64,000 nt of DNA from positions 98,126 through 162,125 of the forward strand of contig NZ_JAUCBP010000010.1 in NCBI RefSeq assembly GCF_030362855.1, in the 5' to 3' direction. Within the stretch, counting starts at the first letter, position 1. Every line of letters begins with the position of its first letter. Of the stretch, positions 1-10,261 are shown piece after piece. The notes under the pieces are model-generated. The model made no database searches. It was not told where the DNA came from and worked only from the letters and a program-made list of their open reading frames with translations. Source of the DNA: Neoalteromonas arenosi. Lineage in GTDB: Bacteria; Pseudomonadota; Gammaproteobacteria; Enterobacterales; Alteromonadaceae. The position numbers and the translations under genes were made by a program.

Positions 1-618
1 CAGGCTCTAGCTGAAACGGTCATTAATCCACTGCTAAAGCTCGATCCACAAAGTCATCAACGCTTGCATCAGCTGCGCGGCAAGCGCCTGATCGTATGGC
101 TAGATGAAGTCCAGTGGCCAATTGAATTGGCCTTTGAAGGTGATATCAGTATTCACGAGGCGCAAGTGAGCTGGGCTGAAGCACTTGAGCGTAATGCGCC
201 CAATGAGTGTTTGATTAAAACTTCAATTAGCACCATGCCCGAGCTGCGTGATACGCGTAAAATTACCCAATTGATTCGCGAAGAAAAGCTCGATTTAAGT
301 GGCGATATGCACATTGCTCAGCATGTCAGTGCACTGTTTCAAGAGCTCGATATCGATTGGGAAGAGGTGCTGTCCGAACACCTAGGCGATATTGCCGCAC
401 ACCAGCTAGTGAAAACAGCCAAATCATTTGATCAGTTTGCTCGTCAGCAACTGCAGCAATTTGCCGAAACCCTTGGCACGGCTCTCATCGATGAGAAGCG
501 CTTAGCGGCACACCGGTTGCAAGTTATGCATTTCGGTGATCAAGTTAGCCAACTGCGCGATGACGTGGATCGTTTAGCGGCTAGGATCACCCAATTAGAG
601 AATAAGAAAGCCCCCTAA
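1..618 (+). CDS. ubiJ: Ubiquinone biosynthesis accessory factor UbiJ (5' end outside window)
   Basis: The reading frame is open from base 1, so the N-terminus lies upstream. The visible 205 residues match UbiJ in layout: an SCP2-type lipid-binding fold (roughly the first 110 visible residues, including QRLHQLRGK and the stretch [10 protein letters not shown]), a linker, and a C-terminal coiled coil ([19 protein letters not shown]). UbiJ binds ubiquinone intermediates and helps the soluble Ubi complex under aerobic conditions. Its stop codon TAA overlaps the ATG of ubiB (TAATG), so the two are translationally coupled. The usual upstream partner, ubiE, would lie just outside the window. Identification rests on fold-like features plus the ubiB neighbour. 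Confidence 0.88.
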   Translation, partial: QALAETVINPLLKLDPQSHQRLHQLRGKRLIVWLDEVQWPIELAFEGDISIHEAQVSWAEALERNAPNECLIKTSISTMPELRDTRKITQLIREEKLDLSGDMHIAQHVSALFQELDIDWEEVLSEHLGDIAAHQLVKTAKSFDQFARQQLQQFAETLGTALIDEKRLAAHRLQVMHFGDQVSQLRDDVDRLAARITQLENKKAP

Positions 619-2252
619 TGCGATTGTTCCGGCTGTATAAAATCAACGCTATCTTACTAGAGCACGGCTTAGATAAGCTGATACCAAAGCGGTTTATGCC
701 GTGGTACGCACGCGTGTTCCGTCATTCGATGTTTTGGATCCGCAACAAACACACGCAAGAATCCAACGGTAAGCGCATACGACTGGCACTACAAAGCCTT
801 GGGCCGGTATTCATTAAGTTTGGGCAAATGCTTTCAACCAGACGCGATTTGTTGCCCCCAGATATCGCTGATGAGTTAGCTTACTTACAGGACAAAGTTC
901 CACCGTTTGACTCAGACGAGGCGCAGCGCATTATCAAACAAGCATTGGGGATCCGCCATTTTGATGAACTGTTCAGTCAATTTGAGGAACAACCGCTAGC
1001 CTCGGCCTCCATAGCGCAAGTGCACGCTGCGAAGCTCAAACGCGATGGTAAAGATGTAGTGATCAAGGTCTTGCGACCGGATATCGAAGCTACTATCGAT
1101 GCTGACCTAGAGTTATTACAAAGCTTCGCCCAGTTGCTACAGAAATGGCTGCCCGACGGTAAGCGCCTGCGTCCGGTAGAAGTGGTCGCCGAGTATCGCC
1201 GCACAATTAAAGATGAACTGGACCTACTACGCGAGTCCGCCAACGGTATCCAGTTAAGCCGCAATTTTGTTAATTCTGAAGCGCTTTATGTACCGCATAT
1301 CTACAGTGACCATTGCCGTGAAAACGTCTTGGTTATGGAGCGCATCTACGGTATTCCGATTGCTAATATCGAAGCGCTAAGAGCGCAAAATACCGATTTT
1401 AAATTACTTGCTGAACGCGGCGTAGAGGTGTTTTTCACACAAGTATTCCGCGATAGTTTTTTCCATGCTGATATGCATCCGGGTAATATTTTCGTATCCA
1501 CTGAGCATCCGCAAAACCCTCAATACATCGCTATTGATTTTGGCATAGTGGGTACCTTAAACCGTGACGATAAGCGCTATTTGGCCGAAAACTTTATTGC
1601 CTTTTTTAATCGCGATTATCGCAAAGTCGCGCAGCTGCACGCCGACTCAGGCTGGGTGCCACACGATACCAATATCGATGATTTCGAGATGGCGATCCGC
1701 AAAGTCTGTGAGCCAATTTTTCAAAAGCCACTGGCGGATATTTCTTTTGGTCACGTGTTGATGCAACTGTTTAACACGGCGCGCCGTTTTAATATGACGG
1801 TGCAGCCACAATTAGTGTTACTACAAAAAACCTTATTGTATGTTGAGGGCTTAGGTCGTCAGCTTTATCCACAACTCGACTTGTGGAAAACCGCAAAACC
1901 CTTCTTGGAGAACTGGATGAAAGAACAAATCGGCTTGTCAGCCATGCTGAAGAAGATCCAAGAGAACCTACCGTTCTGGTCAGAAAAACTGCCCGACATG
2001 CCTGATTTGATCCATGACAGCTTAAAACAGTTACGCACCTTACCAGAGATACAGCAGCGCCAGTTTGAGCAGCAAATGATAGTGCAACGCAAACAGCACA
2101 AAGCACAATTGGCCACCACTGTAGGTGCGACTTTCTTTATTTTGGCCGCTTTAATGCCGATAACACCACTGCATTGGAGTGCCTCTGCAGTACTGCTTTC
2201 ATTCGGGATCCCTTGTTGGCTGTATGCCTATCGACAGGCAAAATCTAACTAA
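618..2252 (+). CDS. ubiB: Ubiquinone biosynthesis regulatory kinase-like protein UbiB
   Basis: This 544-residue protein is the usual UbiB length. It carries the family's signature motifs: KFGQ (67-70) in the N-terminal extension, the alanine-rich loop replacing the kinase glycine loop (about 128-135, ASASIAQVH), the nucleotide-binding lysine K150 (VIKVLRP), HADMHPGN (283-290) and DFG (307-309). Two hydrophobic segments near residues 498-540 anchor it to the inner membrane. UbiB is an atypical ABC1/ADCK-family ATPase needed for ubiquinone synthesis, probably by releasing lipid precursors to the Ubi complex. The start ATG overlaps the ubiJ stop. Confidence 0.95.
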   Translation: MRLFRLYKINAILLEHGLDKLIPKRFMPWYARVFRHSMFWIRNKHTQESNGKRIRLALQSLGPVFIKFGQMLSTRRDLLPPDIADELAYLQDKVPPFDSDEAQRIIKQALGIRHFDELFSQFEEQPLASASIAQVHAAKLKRDGKDVVIKVLRPDIEATIDADLELLQSFAQLLQKWLPDGKRLRPVEVVAEYRRTIKDELDLLRESANGIQLSRNFVNSEALYVPHIYSDHCRENVLVMERIYGIPIANIEALRAQNTDFKLLAERGVEVFFTQVFRDSFFHADMHPGNIFVSTEHPQNPQYIAIDFGIVGTLNRDDKRYLAENFIAFFNRDYRKVAQLHADSGWVPHDTNIDDFEMAIRKVCEPIFQKPLADISFGHVLMQLFNTARRFNMTVQPQLVLLQKTLLYVEGLGRQLYPQLDLWKTAKPFLENWMKEQIGLSAMLKKIQENLPFWSEKLPDMPDLIHDSLKQLRTLPEIQQRQFEQQMIVQRKQHKAQLATTVGATFFILAALMPITPLHWSASAVLLSFGIPCWLYAYRQAKSN

Positions 2253-2549
2253 TTAAAAGTTCCCGGTCACTCATCCGATGACTGCCTGAAATATGACAAT
2301 TTCGTGATAATTTGCTGATTTTACGCCAAATAAGATAGCTTAATCAGTAATTGGTGGTATAGTTCTATTGTCTTTGACGGACGTGTTTATAGAGTTACAA
2401 GCTGCAAGTGTTATGAAACATCTCAAGTTACTTTAGTGATTTGTTGTAAGAAGTTTTCCATTCGTACGTGTTGACCCTCAAAATATTCAAGTTAATCGAA
2501 GGCGAAAGATGCGCAGGGTGCGCAAGTTACAATTTAATTGAGGTTTTAC
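2253..2549 (+). promoter_or_regulatory. Promoter and long cold-shock leader of the csp gene
   Basis: This gap of about 300 bases has no gene. A -10-like TATAGT lies at 2358-2363 with no good -35. Transcription would start near 2370, giving a leader of about 180 nt. Close to that 5' end, at 2375-2385, is TGACGGACGTG, matching 8 of 11 bases of the E. coli cspA cold box (TGACGTACAGA). A long leader with a cold box near its start is the arrangement known for cold-inducible csp genes. The start site is inferred. Confidence 0.55.
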
Positions 2550-2759
2550 ATGTCTAAAGTTACAGGCACCGTTAAGTGGTTTAACGCTGATAAAGGTTAT
2601 GGTTTTTTAACTCAAGATAACGGTGGTAAAGATGTATTTGTACATTTCCGCGCAATCGTTGCAGAAGGTTACAAAACACTTCCAGAAGGTCAAAAAGTTC
2701 AGTTCGACGTTGAAGAAGGTCAAAAAGGTCTTCAAGCAGCAAACGTTGAAACTATCTAA
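2550..2759 (+). CDS. Cold-shock protein, CspA family
   Basis: This 69-residue single-domain protein has both RNA-binding motifs of the cold-shock OB fold: RNP1-like KGYGFL (residues 15-20) and RNP2-like VFVHF. It would bind single-stranded RNA or DNA and act as an RNA chaperone in the cytoplasm. The ATG at 2550 ([12 protein letters not shown]) is preferred over an in-frame TTG twelve bases upstream because it matches the family N-terminus and has a GAGG ribosome site. It is monocistronic, with a long leader upstream and a terminator hairpin downstream. Which csp paralogue it is cannot be told. Confidence 0.95.
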   Translation: MSKVTGTVKWFNADKGYGFLTQDNGGKDVFVHFRAIVAEGYKTLPEGQKVQFDVEEGQKGLQAANVETI

Positions 2760-2771
2760 TTGAGTTTCTTT

Positions 2772-2800
2772 GTGATGGCCGTCAGGCCATCACTAATCCT
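2772..2800 (+). terminator. Hairpin terminator after csp
   Basis: A perfect 9-bp stem (GTGATGGCC at 2772-2780 with GGCCATCAC at 2785-2793) closes a GTCA loop 12 bases after the csp stop. The tail is only moderately T-rich (TAATCCTTCT), so it may be a weak intrinsic terminator or a 3'-end stabiliser. Confidence 0.6.
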
Positions 2801-2987
2801 TCTAATCCCCCTCATTCCCTTTTACCCATATTTGCAAATTTATTAGATTCAACACTGTTTAAGTGGGCTTATTGACGCCTGTCAATTACTTGGTTTTTTT
2901 CACCTCAGCGCAGCGCGTATTTCAGTTATACTAGTGACCAAAATAGAGGTGCAAAGACCTCCAATCATTTGCTACAAGGTACCTTAC

Positions 2988-4169
2988 ATGTCACGACCAT
3001 TGCCTATTTGGGATGACTTACTGCTGTTGGATAGACAGCTTTCTGAAGAAGAGCGTATGTTGCGCGATAGCGCGCATGATTTTTGTCAGGCGCGGTTGAT
3101 GCCGGGCGTACTGCAAGCGAATCGCGATGGTCAGTTTGACCGCGATATCATGTACGCCTTTGGTGAAGCGGGCTTACTCGGAGCGACTATCGATGGTTAT
3201 GGCTGTGCTGGCACTAACTACGTGAGTTACGGTTTGATCGCGCGGGAAGTCGAGCGCGTCGATAGCGGTTATCGCAGCGCCATGAGCGTGCAATCTTCAC
3301 TGGTTATGCACCCGATTTACACCTTTGGCAGCGAGGCTCAAAAAGAACGTTACTTACCAAAACTTGCTACAGGTGAATGGGTAGGGTGTTTTGGCTTAAC
3401 CGAGCCGGATGCAGGCTCCGATCCCGCCGCCATGCGCACCCGGGCTGAAAAAGTTGACGGTGGTTACCTGCTCACAGGTAGTAAGATGTGGATCACCAAC
3501 TCACCGATTGCTGATGTGTTTGTGGTGTGGGCGAAAAATACCGCTGAAGATAATGCCATTTGTGGCTTTGTACTTGAGAAAGGCATGCAGGGTTTAAGTG
3601 CGCCCGAAATTCACGGCAAACTTTCGCTTAAAGCCTCAATCACTGGTGAAATAGTCATGGATAAGGTCTTCGTACCGGATGAGAATATGTTTCCAACTGT
3701 GCGGGGGTTGAAGGGCCCGTTCAGCTGTTTAAATGTGGCCCGTTATGGCATTTCATGGGGGGCGATGGGGGCGGCAGAATATTGCTGGCATGCAGCGCGT
3801 CAATACGGTTTAGATCGCAAACAATTCGGTAAACCACTAGCGCAAACCCAGCTATTTCAAACCAAGTTAGCTAATATGCAAACGGAAATTACTTTAGGTT
3901 TACAAGCATCTTTGCGCGTCGGGCGGCTGATTGACAGTAATGAATTCGACCCAACCATGATTTCGCTGGTTAAACGCAACAACTGCGGAAAAGCGCTAGA
4001 CATAGCGCGCCAGTCACGTGATATGCATGGTGGTAACGGGATTGCCGATGAGTTCCACATAATGCGGCATATGATTAACCTTGAAACAGTTAATACCTAT
4101 GAGGGGACTTACGACGTCCACGGTCTTATTTTAGGCCGTGCCCAAACAGGCTTACAGGCGTTCTTCTAA
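2988..4169 (+). CDS. gcdH: Glutaryl-CoA dehydrogenase
   Basis: This 393-residue acyl-CoA dehydrogenase uses FAD to oxidise and decarboxylate glutaryl-CoA to crotonyl-CoA in lysine, hydroxylysine and tryptophan degradation. Family features are the flavin motif [11 protein letters not shown], the [15 protein letters not shown] strand, and the catalytic glutamate (about E372) in [10 protein letters not shown], which is the glutaryl-CoA dehydrogenase form. The sequence [12 protein letters not shown] carries the arginine expected to contact the substrate carboxylate. The ATG at 2988 is chosen over an in-frame GTG at 2934 because it follows an AAGG site and gives the usual N-terminus ([10 protein letters not shown]). 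It stands alone. Confidence 0.9.
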   Translation: MSRPLPIWDDLLLLDRQLSEEERMLRDSAHDFCQARLMPGVLQANRDGQFDRDIMYAFGEAGLLGATIDGYGCAGTNYVSYGLIAREVERVDSGYRSAMSVQSSLVMHPIYTFGSEAQKERYLPKLATGEWVGCFGLTEPDAGSDPAAMRTRAEKVDGGYLLTGSKMWITNSPIADVFVVWAKNTAEDNAICGFVLEKGMQGLSAPEIHGKLSLKASITGEIVMDKVFVPDENMFPTVRGLKGPFSCLNVARYGISWGAMGAAEYCWHAARQYGLDRKQFGKPLAQTQLFQTKLANMQTEITLGLQASLRVGRLIDSNEFDPTMISLVKRNNCGKALDIARQSRDMHGGNGIADEFHIMRHMINLETVNTYEGTYDVHGLILGRAQTGLQAFF

Positions 4170-4178
4170 CTATCACCG

Positions 4179-4209
4179 GGTCAGAGTAAATTTGAGATTT
4201 ACTCTGACC
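4179..4209. repeat. REP-like palindrome
   Basis: A perfect 13-bp inverted repeat (GGTCAGAGTAAAT at 4179-4191, ATTTACTCTGACC at 4197-4209) around a 5-base spacer lies between two convergent genes. The GGTCAGAGT core resembles palindromes mobilised by REP-associated tyrosine transposases (recalled from memory, not searched). No long T-run follows on either strand, so it is not a classical terminator, but it could protect or end both transcripts. No second full copy was seen in the window. Confidence 0.65.
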
Positions 4210-4221
4210 TTGCACTCTTGT

Positions 4222-7200
4222 TTATTGAACTGAGCAATAAACGCCTACTAGTATGTCTATTCGCGTAGCACGAGGGTGTGTATGGAAGCGATCTTTTTCG
4301 AAATGTTGCAGATCATCTACCGCGAATTCGAGTCTCACACTATTGTCGGTTGCCGTAAACGCCACTGAGCGGCCGGAGCTGGCTTCAATCCAGTCATAAT
4401 CAGCATATTCGCTATCTGGCAAACGCAATTGTATGTCCTCATTGTCAGCGGTTTCATATATTACTGCACACTCTCTATCGGTCGGAAACTCCTCTAGCCA
4501 TACACGGTCACCGTACATTGCACCTAATCGCGTATGCATGTCGATATGAATTTCCTTGCGATACATTTGTTCTGTGTATCCACTTTCAGCGCGATCGACT
4601 TCCCGCTCGATAAACCACTTGTAGTCAGAAGTTGTTTGTCGGGTTGGTGTAATGCGCCACGCGAGTTCGTCAGTGGTATTGTCTTCAAGTTGCAGTTTTA
4701 GCCATTGCGACCAATTAATCGTATCACTGCTTGGCTGTAATACGATTTCTTGTTGCAGCGCCATCCAGTCTTCGATACTGTCGATTTCGCTGACACGCTG
4801 TAATAGTGGCTGTAGCTCCTGGGCATCACCTTTGGGTGGAGCTGTCATAAACAATAAACCACCCTGATGCAGCCAATAACTCTCCTTGTTTACTGACAAT
4901 CCGTCTTTGTCATCAAATCTACCAAGGCCGTTCATCGACTGGAAATTATGACTGGTGATCGGCTCTTCAAAAATTGTGCGACCCGACTCAAGTTCAATCA
5001 ACCGGTAGATCAGGACTTCGTTATTCAAGCGTCCATAAATTACCAGAGTACCTTCTGGTCCCAATGCGTCAGCGAATGGGGTGAAATTGTCCTTAATGGG
5101 GATCTGCGAGGCATTGCCTTGTTTTTCGCTGGACCGTTCAGCGCCATCGGCACCTTGCTGAGTATTCGCCGATTGATTATCCTCTGTCTCAATGTTGTAG
5201 ATAAAGGTCGGTTGATTGTACATGGTAGCGACCAGCTGATTGCCATCGTCATTGAGCTGCATCCGCAGCGGCGCAGCACTGGTAGTGATCGTACGCACAT
5301 GTTCACAGGACGATGTATCCAACTGTTCAATGTCATAGCTCTCATTGATTACATAAGCTTGTGAAGTATCCGGTGTTAGCGTTAGTGGTAACGCTCCCTG
5401 ATCGAAAAAGCTTATGACTTTATGACACAGGAGTTCTCCATCTGCGGCCTTGAACATCATATAGTTACTCTCATCCACCAATAATACGCTGCTGGTGGTG
5501 ACATGCCCGTTCCACTGTGTTGCGCTCGTACCTAGCTCAGATTGCCATTGAAGGGTACCGTCTAGGCTGCGGAACTCGACCCTATCTTCAAACACAAAGG
5601 TTAACGAGTTTGACGGAGCGTGATAAGTGGCATCGCCGGGAATACTCTCTAGTGCAACATTGGCTTTGACTTGTCCGTCTAGGCCAACCAATTTGTAGGC
5701 TGATTCGGTGCTAAAGCCTACAAGGCTTTCGTCGTCAACAATTTGATAAACGGCAACAGCTTGAGCAAGCTCATCGATACTATGAGATAACTCTGCACCT
5801 TGCTCAAGATCGAACAGTTTGAAGCCATCTTCGTATTCCAGAGCCACCAGCTGTTTGCTCGAGTGGCTAAAGATCTGTTTATTTGCCACCATGTCTTGAC
5901 CGCGTAATTGCAGCAGGCTTTGTTCCAGTGATGGTTTGAGGCGCAAATGATAGAGCTGATTTTCCGATAATATACCCACCGCAGTACCGTCAGGTGAGAA
6001 GGCCGCAACATGCTCGAAACCTTCATCGCGGTTTAACCCGTCTAAGGTAAACAATGTTTTCATCCGCTCTACATCAATCAACTGGATAGCGTACTCATCG
6101 GCGCGATATCCGTAAATTAGGATCCGCTCACCTGTTGGGTCGAACAGTAAGTCCATATCACCGCTAGAGAGAATGCGTCCAGGCAAGCGCACTGCACTTG
6201 CAACATCGAATAACAACACGTGTTCAGTAGAGCTATCGATAAAGGCTATTAACGAGGAGTCAGGATGGGCGATAAACGTTCGTGCTTCATGCCAGGGGGT
6301 GTTGCGCATATCAAAGGTAACAGTTCCTGTGGCCAATTCCCAGGCTACCACTTTGTCATCATCATCACGAATGACAAAGTAATCGCCATTCTTCGCAAAC
6401 GCGATTTGTTCAACTGGGCGCTCCCATTGAATATTGGCCAAGACCGTTTGTTCATCAACATCTATGATGCTGAATTGGCCACTTTCTTCGAGAATCGCGA
6501 GATAGTTATCTTGAGTATCACTGGCAGTAGCGATAACCGGTGAAGCAGTATCTACCGCATAGACTACTTCTACTTGGCCATTGATGTATTTCCATACAAC
6601 GGCGGCATTGTCGGTGGTTACATAGTTCCAGTAATAGTTCTCGCTCGAACCCAGTAGATTCACCTTAGCATCGGTGAAACCAGGATCGGTCTCGTCAGTG
6701 CCTGAATTGATGTAACTGACAAAGCCATCTTCATTAACCGCCATCATCCATTCGCTATGGGGTAAATATACCAACTGGTCAAATTCCTCTTTGATTTGGG
6801 TGAGAAGCTTGCCGCTGGTGATATCCCATTCAAGTAATTGGTCTCCGGTTAACACTGTAACCTTTTTGCCATCAGGACTGTAAACGAATGATTTGGCTTG
6901 TGAGTTACCTAACACGCGGTGGTTTTGTGCAGAAATATCAACAATTCGAGTGACACCATTACGAGCCACAGTGATTGCTTGGCTGCCATCACTACTGACA
7001 CTTAGATCAACCACATCGGAATCGTGCTCAATACTATACTCCACCTCTTCGGTTTCCAGGTTGTAAACGGCAAAGGTATCGTCGGCACTGACGCTGGCGA
7101 AGCGGCGGCTATCCAAAAACCTGACTTCGTATACACTGCCATTGTGTATGTTTCCGACAACTTCGGTTTCGCCGGAAGTAAGATTGAGGATCCGAACCGT

Positions 7201-10200
7201 GCCATCCCAGCTCGCACCGGCTAAGAGCAGTCCATCATCAGAAAAGTCAATGGATGCCACGGCATTGTCAAATACAACCTCGGTGTCACTGTTTTCTGCG
7301 CTAACGCCATAAACGGGAAGCGTATTGCCTTTGTTGGCAACAGCGACAAAACGCTGTTGTGGGTCGGTTAGCAGTTGCCAAACATAACCGTCGAGTTTTT
7401 TCCAAGGCGCTGGCGTATTCTGCGTCGTGCCGCGAAAGATGTTGCCCTTGTTATCGCCACTGAATACCTGGTTACCCACCTTCACCACACTTGTGAAGTA
7501 GGCATCTTCTATTGGGGTTAGCTTGTCTTGGTGCTGACGTGTCCAATCTTCAGTGTTATACACGGCTAACCAGCCGTCTTCGCTGATCATTGTGGCAAAG
7601 CCAGATACAGGGTCCATATGGAAGTCAGCAATATCTTCGTCAAATACATCTAGCTCTCGAATCAGGCTTCCATCGGTTGGGTCCCAAATATTCAAACTGT
7701 TCTTGTTGATCAATGCCAGCCAGCTACCATCTGCAGCAGAGAATGCATACTTGATATGCCAGTCGTAGTAATGGAACGTAAGGATAGGCTCATAGTCTGT
7801 ATAATTGTCTTCGCGGGAATAAATGCGCGGGTAGTAGAGGCTATAGAGGTGCAAAATATGATCGTTTTCACCGAAGAAAATAGCATCGTCAGTGCGACGT
7901 GGTAACGGAATGCGATCGCCTTCAACCGCTTTAAGTTGCCGTGCTAATAAATGCCCCGCTGCAATTTGAGCTTTTTGGTCGGGGTTGACTTTCAGTGCTT
8001 CACTAAAGGCCGTGAAAGCCTGTTTAATTGAACCTTCATTGCCTTTATCCACGCCAGTTAAAAACTGCTCTTCGGCCAATAATAATGCATTTTTTTCAGA
8101 CTCTCGGACAGCTATGTCGGTTTGTATCATGGCCTGCTCAGATGCTTCTTCTGCCTTCTTCGCGTAAATCAATGACAGGAAAGTCAGTGCAATCAATACC
8201 ACCATAGATGCCGCGACAATCGCGAACCGGTTGCGGCGTTTGACCGCTTCGCGTTGAATGGATAGTTGTACAAACTCGGCAACGTCATGCTGCATTTGGT
8301 CTTGGCGTTTATCCAACCAAATTTTGGCTTCTTCCAACGGCTTACCACTCGGCAATAAATAAGCGTTGTTTTGCTTTTCTAAGTGCCAAATTTTGGTCTC
8401 TTTGCTGACCCGGCTGTACCAGCGCAAGTATTCTTGGTTGGCCGCGACAAAGGTCTTAATGCGTTGCCATTGATGCAGAAGCGCTTCATGTGTCAGTGAT
8501 ATATGAGTACGGCCGTCATCATCGGTATCTGCGACCAGTAAGCGTGCGTTCAAAAAGGCTTCGACAAAGGCTTTTTCCGCTGGGTTTGCATTAAACTGCT
8601 CAATGCTGACCTGCTTGCGAGTCGCACGGCCTTCTTCGTTCACCGCAATGAGATGCCCCATTACATTGTTGAATACATCTTCACTGTGATCGTCGATTGC
8701 CGCATATGTCGATTCTGCTTTTTGACTAATGGCACCAGCCAGACCACCCATTTCACGGTAAGCGGCAAAACTCAATTGCTTGTTGTCTTTGTCGCGATGC
8801 AAATAAAGTTGCTCTAGGGCGAACTCTAGCAGTGGGAGCGATTCGGGGGAATTTTCCGCCTCATCAAGTAGTATTTCATCTAGGCCCTCACCTTTCTCGT
8901 CAACATCAAAGGTCAGCCCCGCCGCTTTAGCCGGCCCCTGTATGATCTCTTTGAGTTCATGCGGGCGAGGTGGTCCCAAATCTGATTGGCGACCGTCTTT
9001 CTTTAAGTTCATCAGCGCCGGTACGCCGAGGATCTCGGGATAAAAGTCGCTGCGGATAGTGGCAATAACCCATACTTGACCACTTTCTACTAACGCGGTG
9101 ATCCAAGCCAATAGCTCATCGCGAACATTATCAGCGAGTTGGAAAATCTCTTCGAACTGATCCCACACCAATAACAGGCGTACCTTCGGTGGCTGCTGAT
9201 AGTTTTCTTTTTCTTGCAGTGCCTGACTTGCGCGGCGCAGTGCAGCTTTTAACGGTTGCGCTTGATTTGTGCCGGTTTCCCAAAATGCACCAATTTCTTC
9301 TTCGCTGTCGTAGTCTCCGGTAAGCAACTCAGGCAACACTCTGCTTTGGCTGATCCGTCGCGCCAAAGTTTGCATCGGTTTGTCGCCCAGCTCGCTGGGT
9401 TTGATAACCTCGTGACGCCACTGTACAACATCGGCCATCGATAGGGTGTTTTGCAGCTTAGGCAAAATTCCCGCGCGCACCAGTGATGATTTACCCGAAC
9501 CACTGGCTCCTACGAGCAGTAAAAAGCCCTTGCCGTCGCGCTCATAATTGGCGAGTAATCGCGCGCGTACTTCTTGCACCGCACGCTGACGACCAAAGAA
9601 TATAGGCGCATGCTCTGGTTCAAATACCTGTAGGCCACGATAGGGGCTGCCTTTAGCTTCAGGCCAGGTAACCTCTTGGGTTTGGTTTTTCAGCCATACT
9701 CGCAAGTCTTGCTCAAATTGCTGCTCAAAAAAATCGGTCGATTCAAACGGCTTAAACGCTGCGGTAAAGTGGCCTTGCTCGTTTTGTACCCAGCGCCGCC
9801 AAAACGCCTCGAGGGCCTGCATTTCGGCCTTTTCTTGTTCTAACCGATCGGCATCGTAAAACACTTTTTCAGTTTTGCGATACAGCAGAATATCGGGTAC
9901 CTGCTCGACTAATGCTTTGTCCATCGCGGTTTCGAATTCGTACTCGGTGCCAGTCGGAATGGTGCCATCGTCGCGTTTATAGTCTTCGGGTAACTCAGAG
10001 CCCAGACGCTTCCACAATACGCAAACCACTAAATCGGCTTTGTCAGGGGCAACAATTTGCTTTTGAAAGGTTTCGCGAGCGGTATAGACATTTTCCTCCC
10101 AGCGTATAGCCTCTAGCTTAACGTCCGGGAAATCTTGCTGTACGCGCTCAACGACTTGGCTGATACGGCGTCGTTCAGCATCTACGTCGGAAGGGGAAGA

Positions 10201-10230
10201 AACAAAAATCCGTATCGTTTGGTTGTCCAT
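4222..10230 (-). CDS. Giant DUF4062-nSTAND NTPase-transmembrane-propeller protein
   Basis: This is a 2002-residue multidomain protein. Residues 1-180 form a DUF4062-type domain (IRIFVSSPSDVDAER; ADLVVCVLWKRLG), related in layout to TIR-like effectors. The linker SPYRGLQVFEPEHAPIFFGR (about 195-214) is the nSTAND entry motif. The NTPase has Walker A GASGSGKSS (241-249), Walker B LLLVWDQFEE (352-361), a sensor arginine in ATIRSDFY, and a winged-helix end LTHEALLHQW (579-588). One transmembrane segment lies at 669-689, preceded by KRRNR, which predicts a cytoplasmic N-terminus. The remaining 1300 residues are mostly WD40/propeller-like blades (repeats such as FSPDGTAVG, FSDDGLLLAGASWDGTV) with a distinct 110-residue tail. 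STAND proteins are signal-triggered switches, often in antiviral defence or programmed death. The function here is inferred and unproven. Confidence 0.85.
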   Translation of the reverse strand: MDNQTIRIFVSSPSDVDAERRRISQVVERVQQDFPDVKLEAIRWEENVYTARETFQKQIVAPDKADLVVCVLWKRLGSELPEDYKRDDGTIPTGTEYEFETAMDKALVEQVPDILLYRKTEKVFYDADRLEQEKAEMQALEAFWRRWVQNEQGHFTAAFKPFESTDFFEQQFEQDLRVWLKNQTQEVTWPEAKGSPYRGLQVFEPEHAPIFFGRQRAVQEVRARLLANYERDGKGFLLLVGASGSGKSSLVRAGILPKLQNTLSMADVVQWRHEVIKPSELGDKPMQTLARRISQSRVLPELLTGDYDSEEEIGAFWETGTNQAQPLKAALRRASQALQEKENYQQPPKVRLLLVWDQFEEIFQLADNVRDELLAWITALVESGQVWVIATIRSDFYPEILGVPALMNLKKDGRQSDLGPPRPHELKEIIQGPAKAAGLTFDVDEKGEGLDEILLDEAENSPESLPLLEFALEQLYLHRDKDNKQLSFAAYREMGGLAGAISQKAESTYAAIDDHSEDVFNNVMGHLIAVNEEGRATRKQVSIEQFNANPAEKAFVEAFLNARLLVADTDDDGRTHISLTHEALLHQWQRIKTFVAANQEYLRWYSRVSKETKIWHLEKQNNAYLLPSGKPLEEAKIWLDKRQDQMQHDVAEFVQLSIQREAVKRRNRFAIVAASMVVLIALTFLSLIYAKKAEEASEQAMIQTDIAVRESEKNALLLAEEQFLTGVDKGNEGSIKQAFTAFSEALKVNPDQKAQIAAGHLLARQLKAVEGDRIPLPRRTDDAIFFGENDHILHLYSLYYPRIYSREDNYTDYEPILTFHYYDWHIKYAFSAADGSWLALINKNSLNIWDPTDGSLIRELDVFDEDIADFHMDPVSGFATMISEDGWLAVYNTEDWTRQHQDKLTPIEDAYFTSVVKVGNQVFSGDNKGNIFRGTTQNTPAPWKKLDGYVWQLLTDPQQRFVAVANKGNTLPVYGVSAENSDTEVVFDNAVASIDFSDDGLLLAGASWDGTVRILNLTSGETEVVGNIHNGSVYEVRFLDSRRFASVSADDTFAVYNLETEEVEYSIEHDSDVVDLSVSSDGSQAITVARNGVTRIVDISAQNHRVLGNSQAKSFVYSPDGKKVTVLTGDQLLEWDITSGKLLTQIKEEFDQLVYLPHSEWMMAVNEDGFVSYINSGTDETDPGFTDAKVNLLGSSENYYWNYVTTDNAAVVWKYINGQVEVVYAVDTASPVIATASDTQDNYLAILEESGQFSIIDVDEQTVLANIQWERPVEQIAFAKNGDYFVIRDDDDKVVAWELATGTVTFDMRNTPWHEARTFIAHPDSSLIAFIDSSTEHVLLFDVASAVRLPGRILSSGDMDLLFDPTGERILIYGYRADEYAIQLIDVERMKTLFTLDGLNRDEGFEHVAAFSPDGTAVGILSENQLYHLRLKPSLEQSLLQLRGQDMVANKQIFSHSSKQLVALEYEDGFKLFDLEQGAELSHSIDELAQAVAVYQIVDDESLVGFSTESAYKLVGLDGQVKANVALESIPGDATYHAPSNSLTFVFEDRVEFRSLDGTLQWQSELGTSATQWNGHVTTSSVLLVDESNYMMFKAADGELLCHKVISFFDQGALPLTLTPDTSQAYVINESYDIEQLDTSSCEHVRTITTSAAPLRMQLNDDGNQLVATMYNQPTFIYNIETEDNQSANTQQGADGAERSSEKQGNASQIPIKDNFTPFADALGPEGTLVIYGRLNNEVLIYRLIELESGRTIFEEPITSHNFQSMNGLGRFDDKDGLSVNKESYWLHQGGLLFMTAPPKGDAQELQPLLQRVSEIDSIEDWMALQQEIVLQPSSDTINWSQWLKLQLEDNTTDELAWRITPTRQTTSDYKWFIEREVDRAESGYTEQMYRKEIHIDMHTRLGAMYGDRVWLEEFPTDRECAVIYETADNEDIQLRLPDSEYADYDWIEASSGRSVAFTATDNSVRLEFAVDDLQHFEKDRFHTHPRATRIDILVGVYCSVQ

Positions 10231-10261
10231 AGCACTACCATTAGTTGAAGAAACGTTGGTT

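Noticed and set aside
4948..7768. Several open frames opposite the STAND gene.
   Set aside because: They lie fully inside the long gene on the other strand, without ribosome sites or motifs, and are shadows of its codon pattern.
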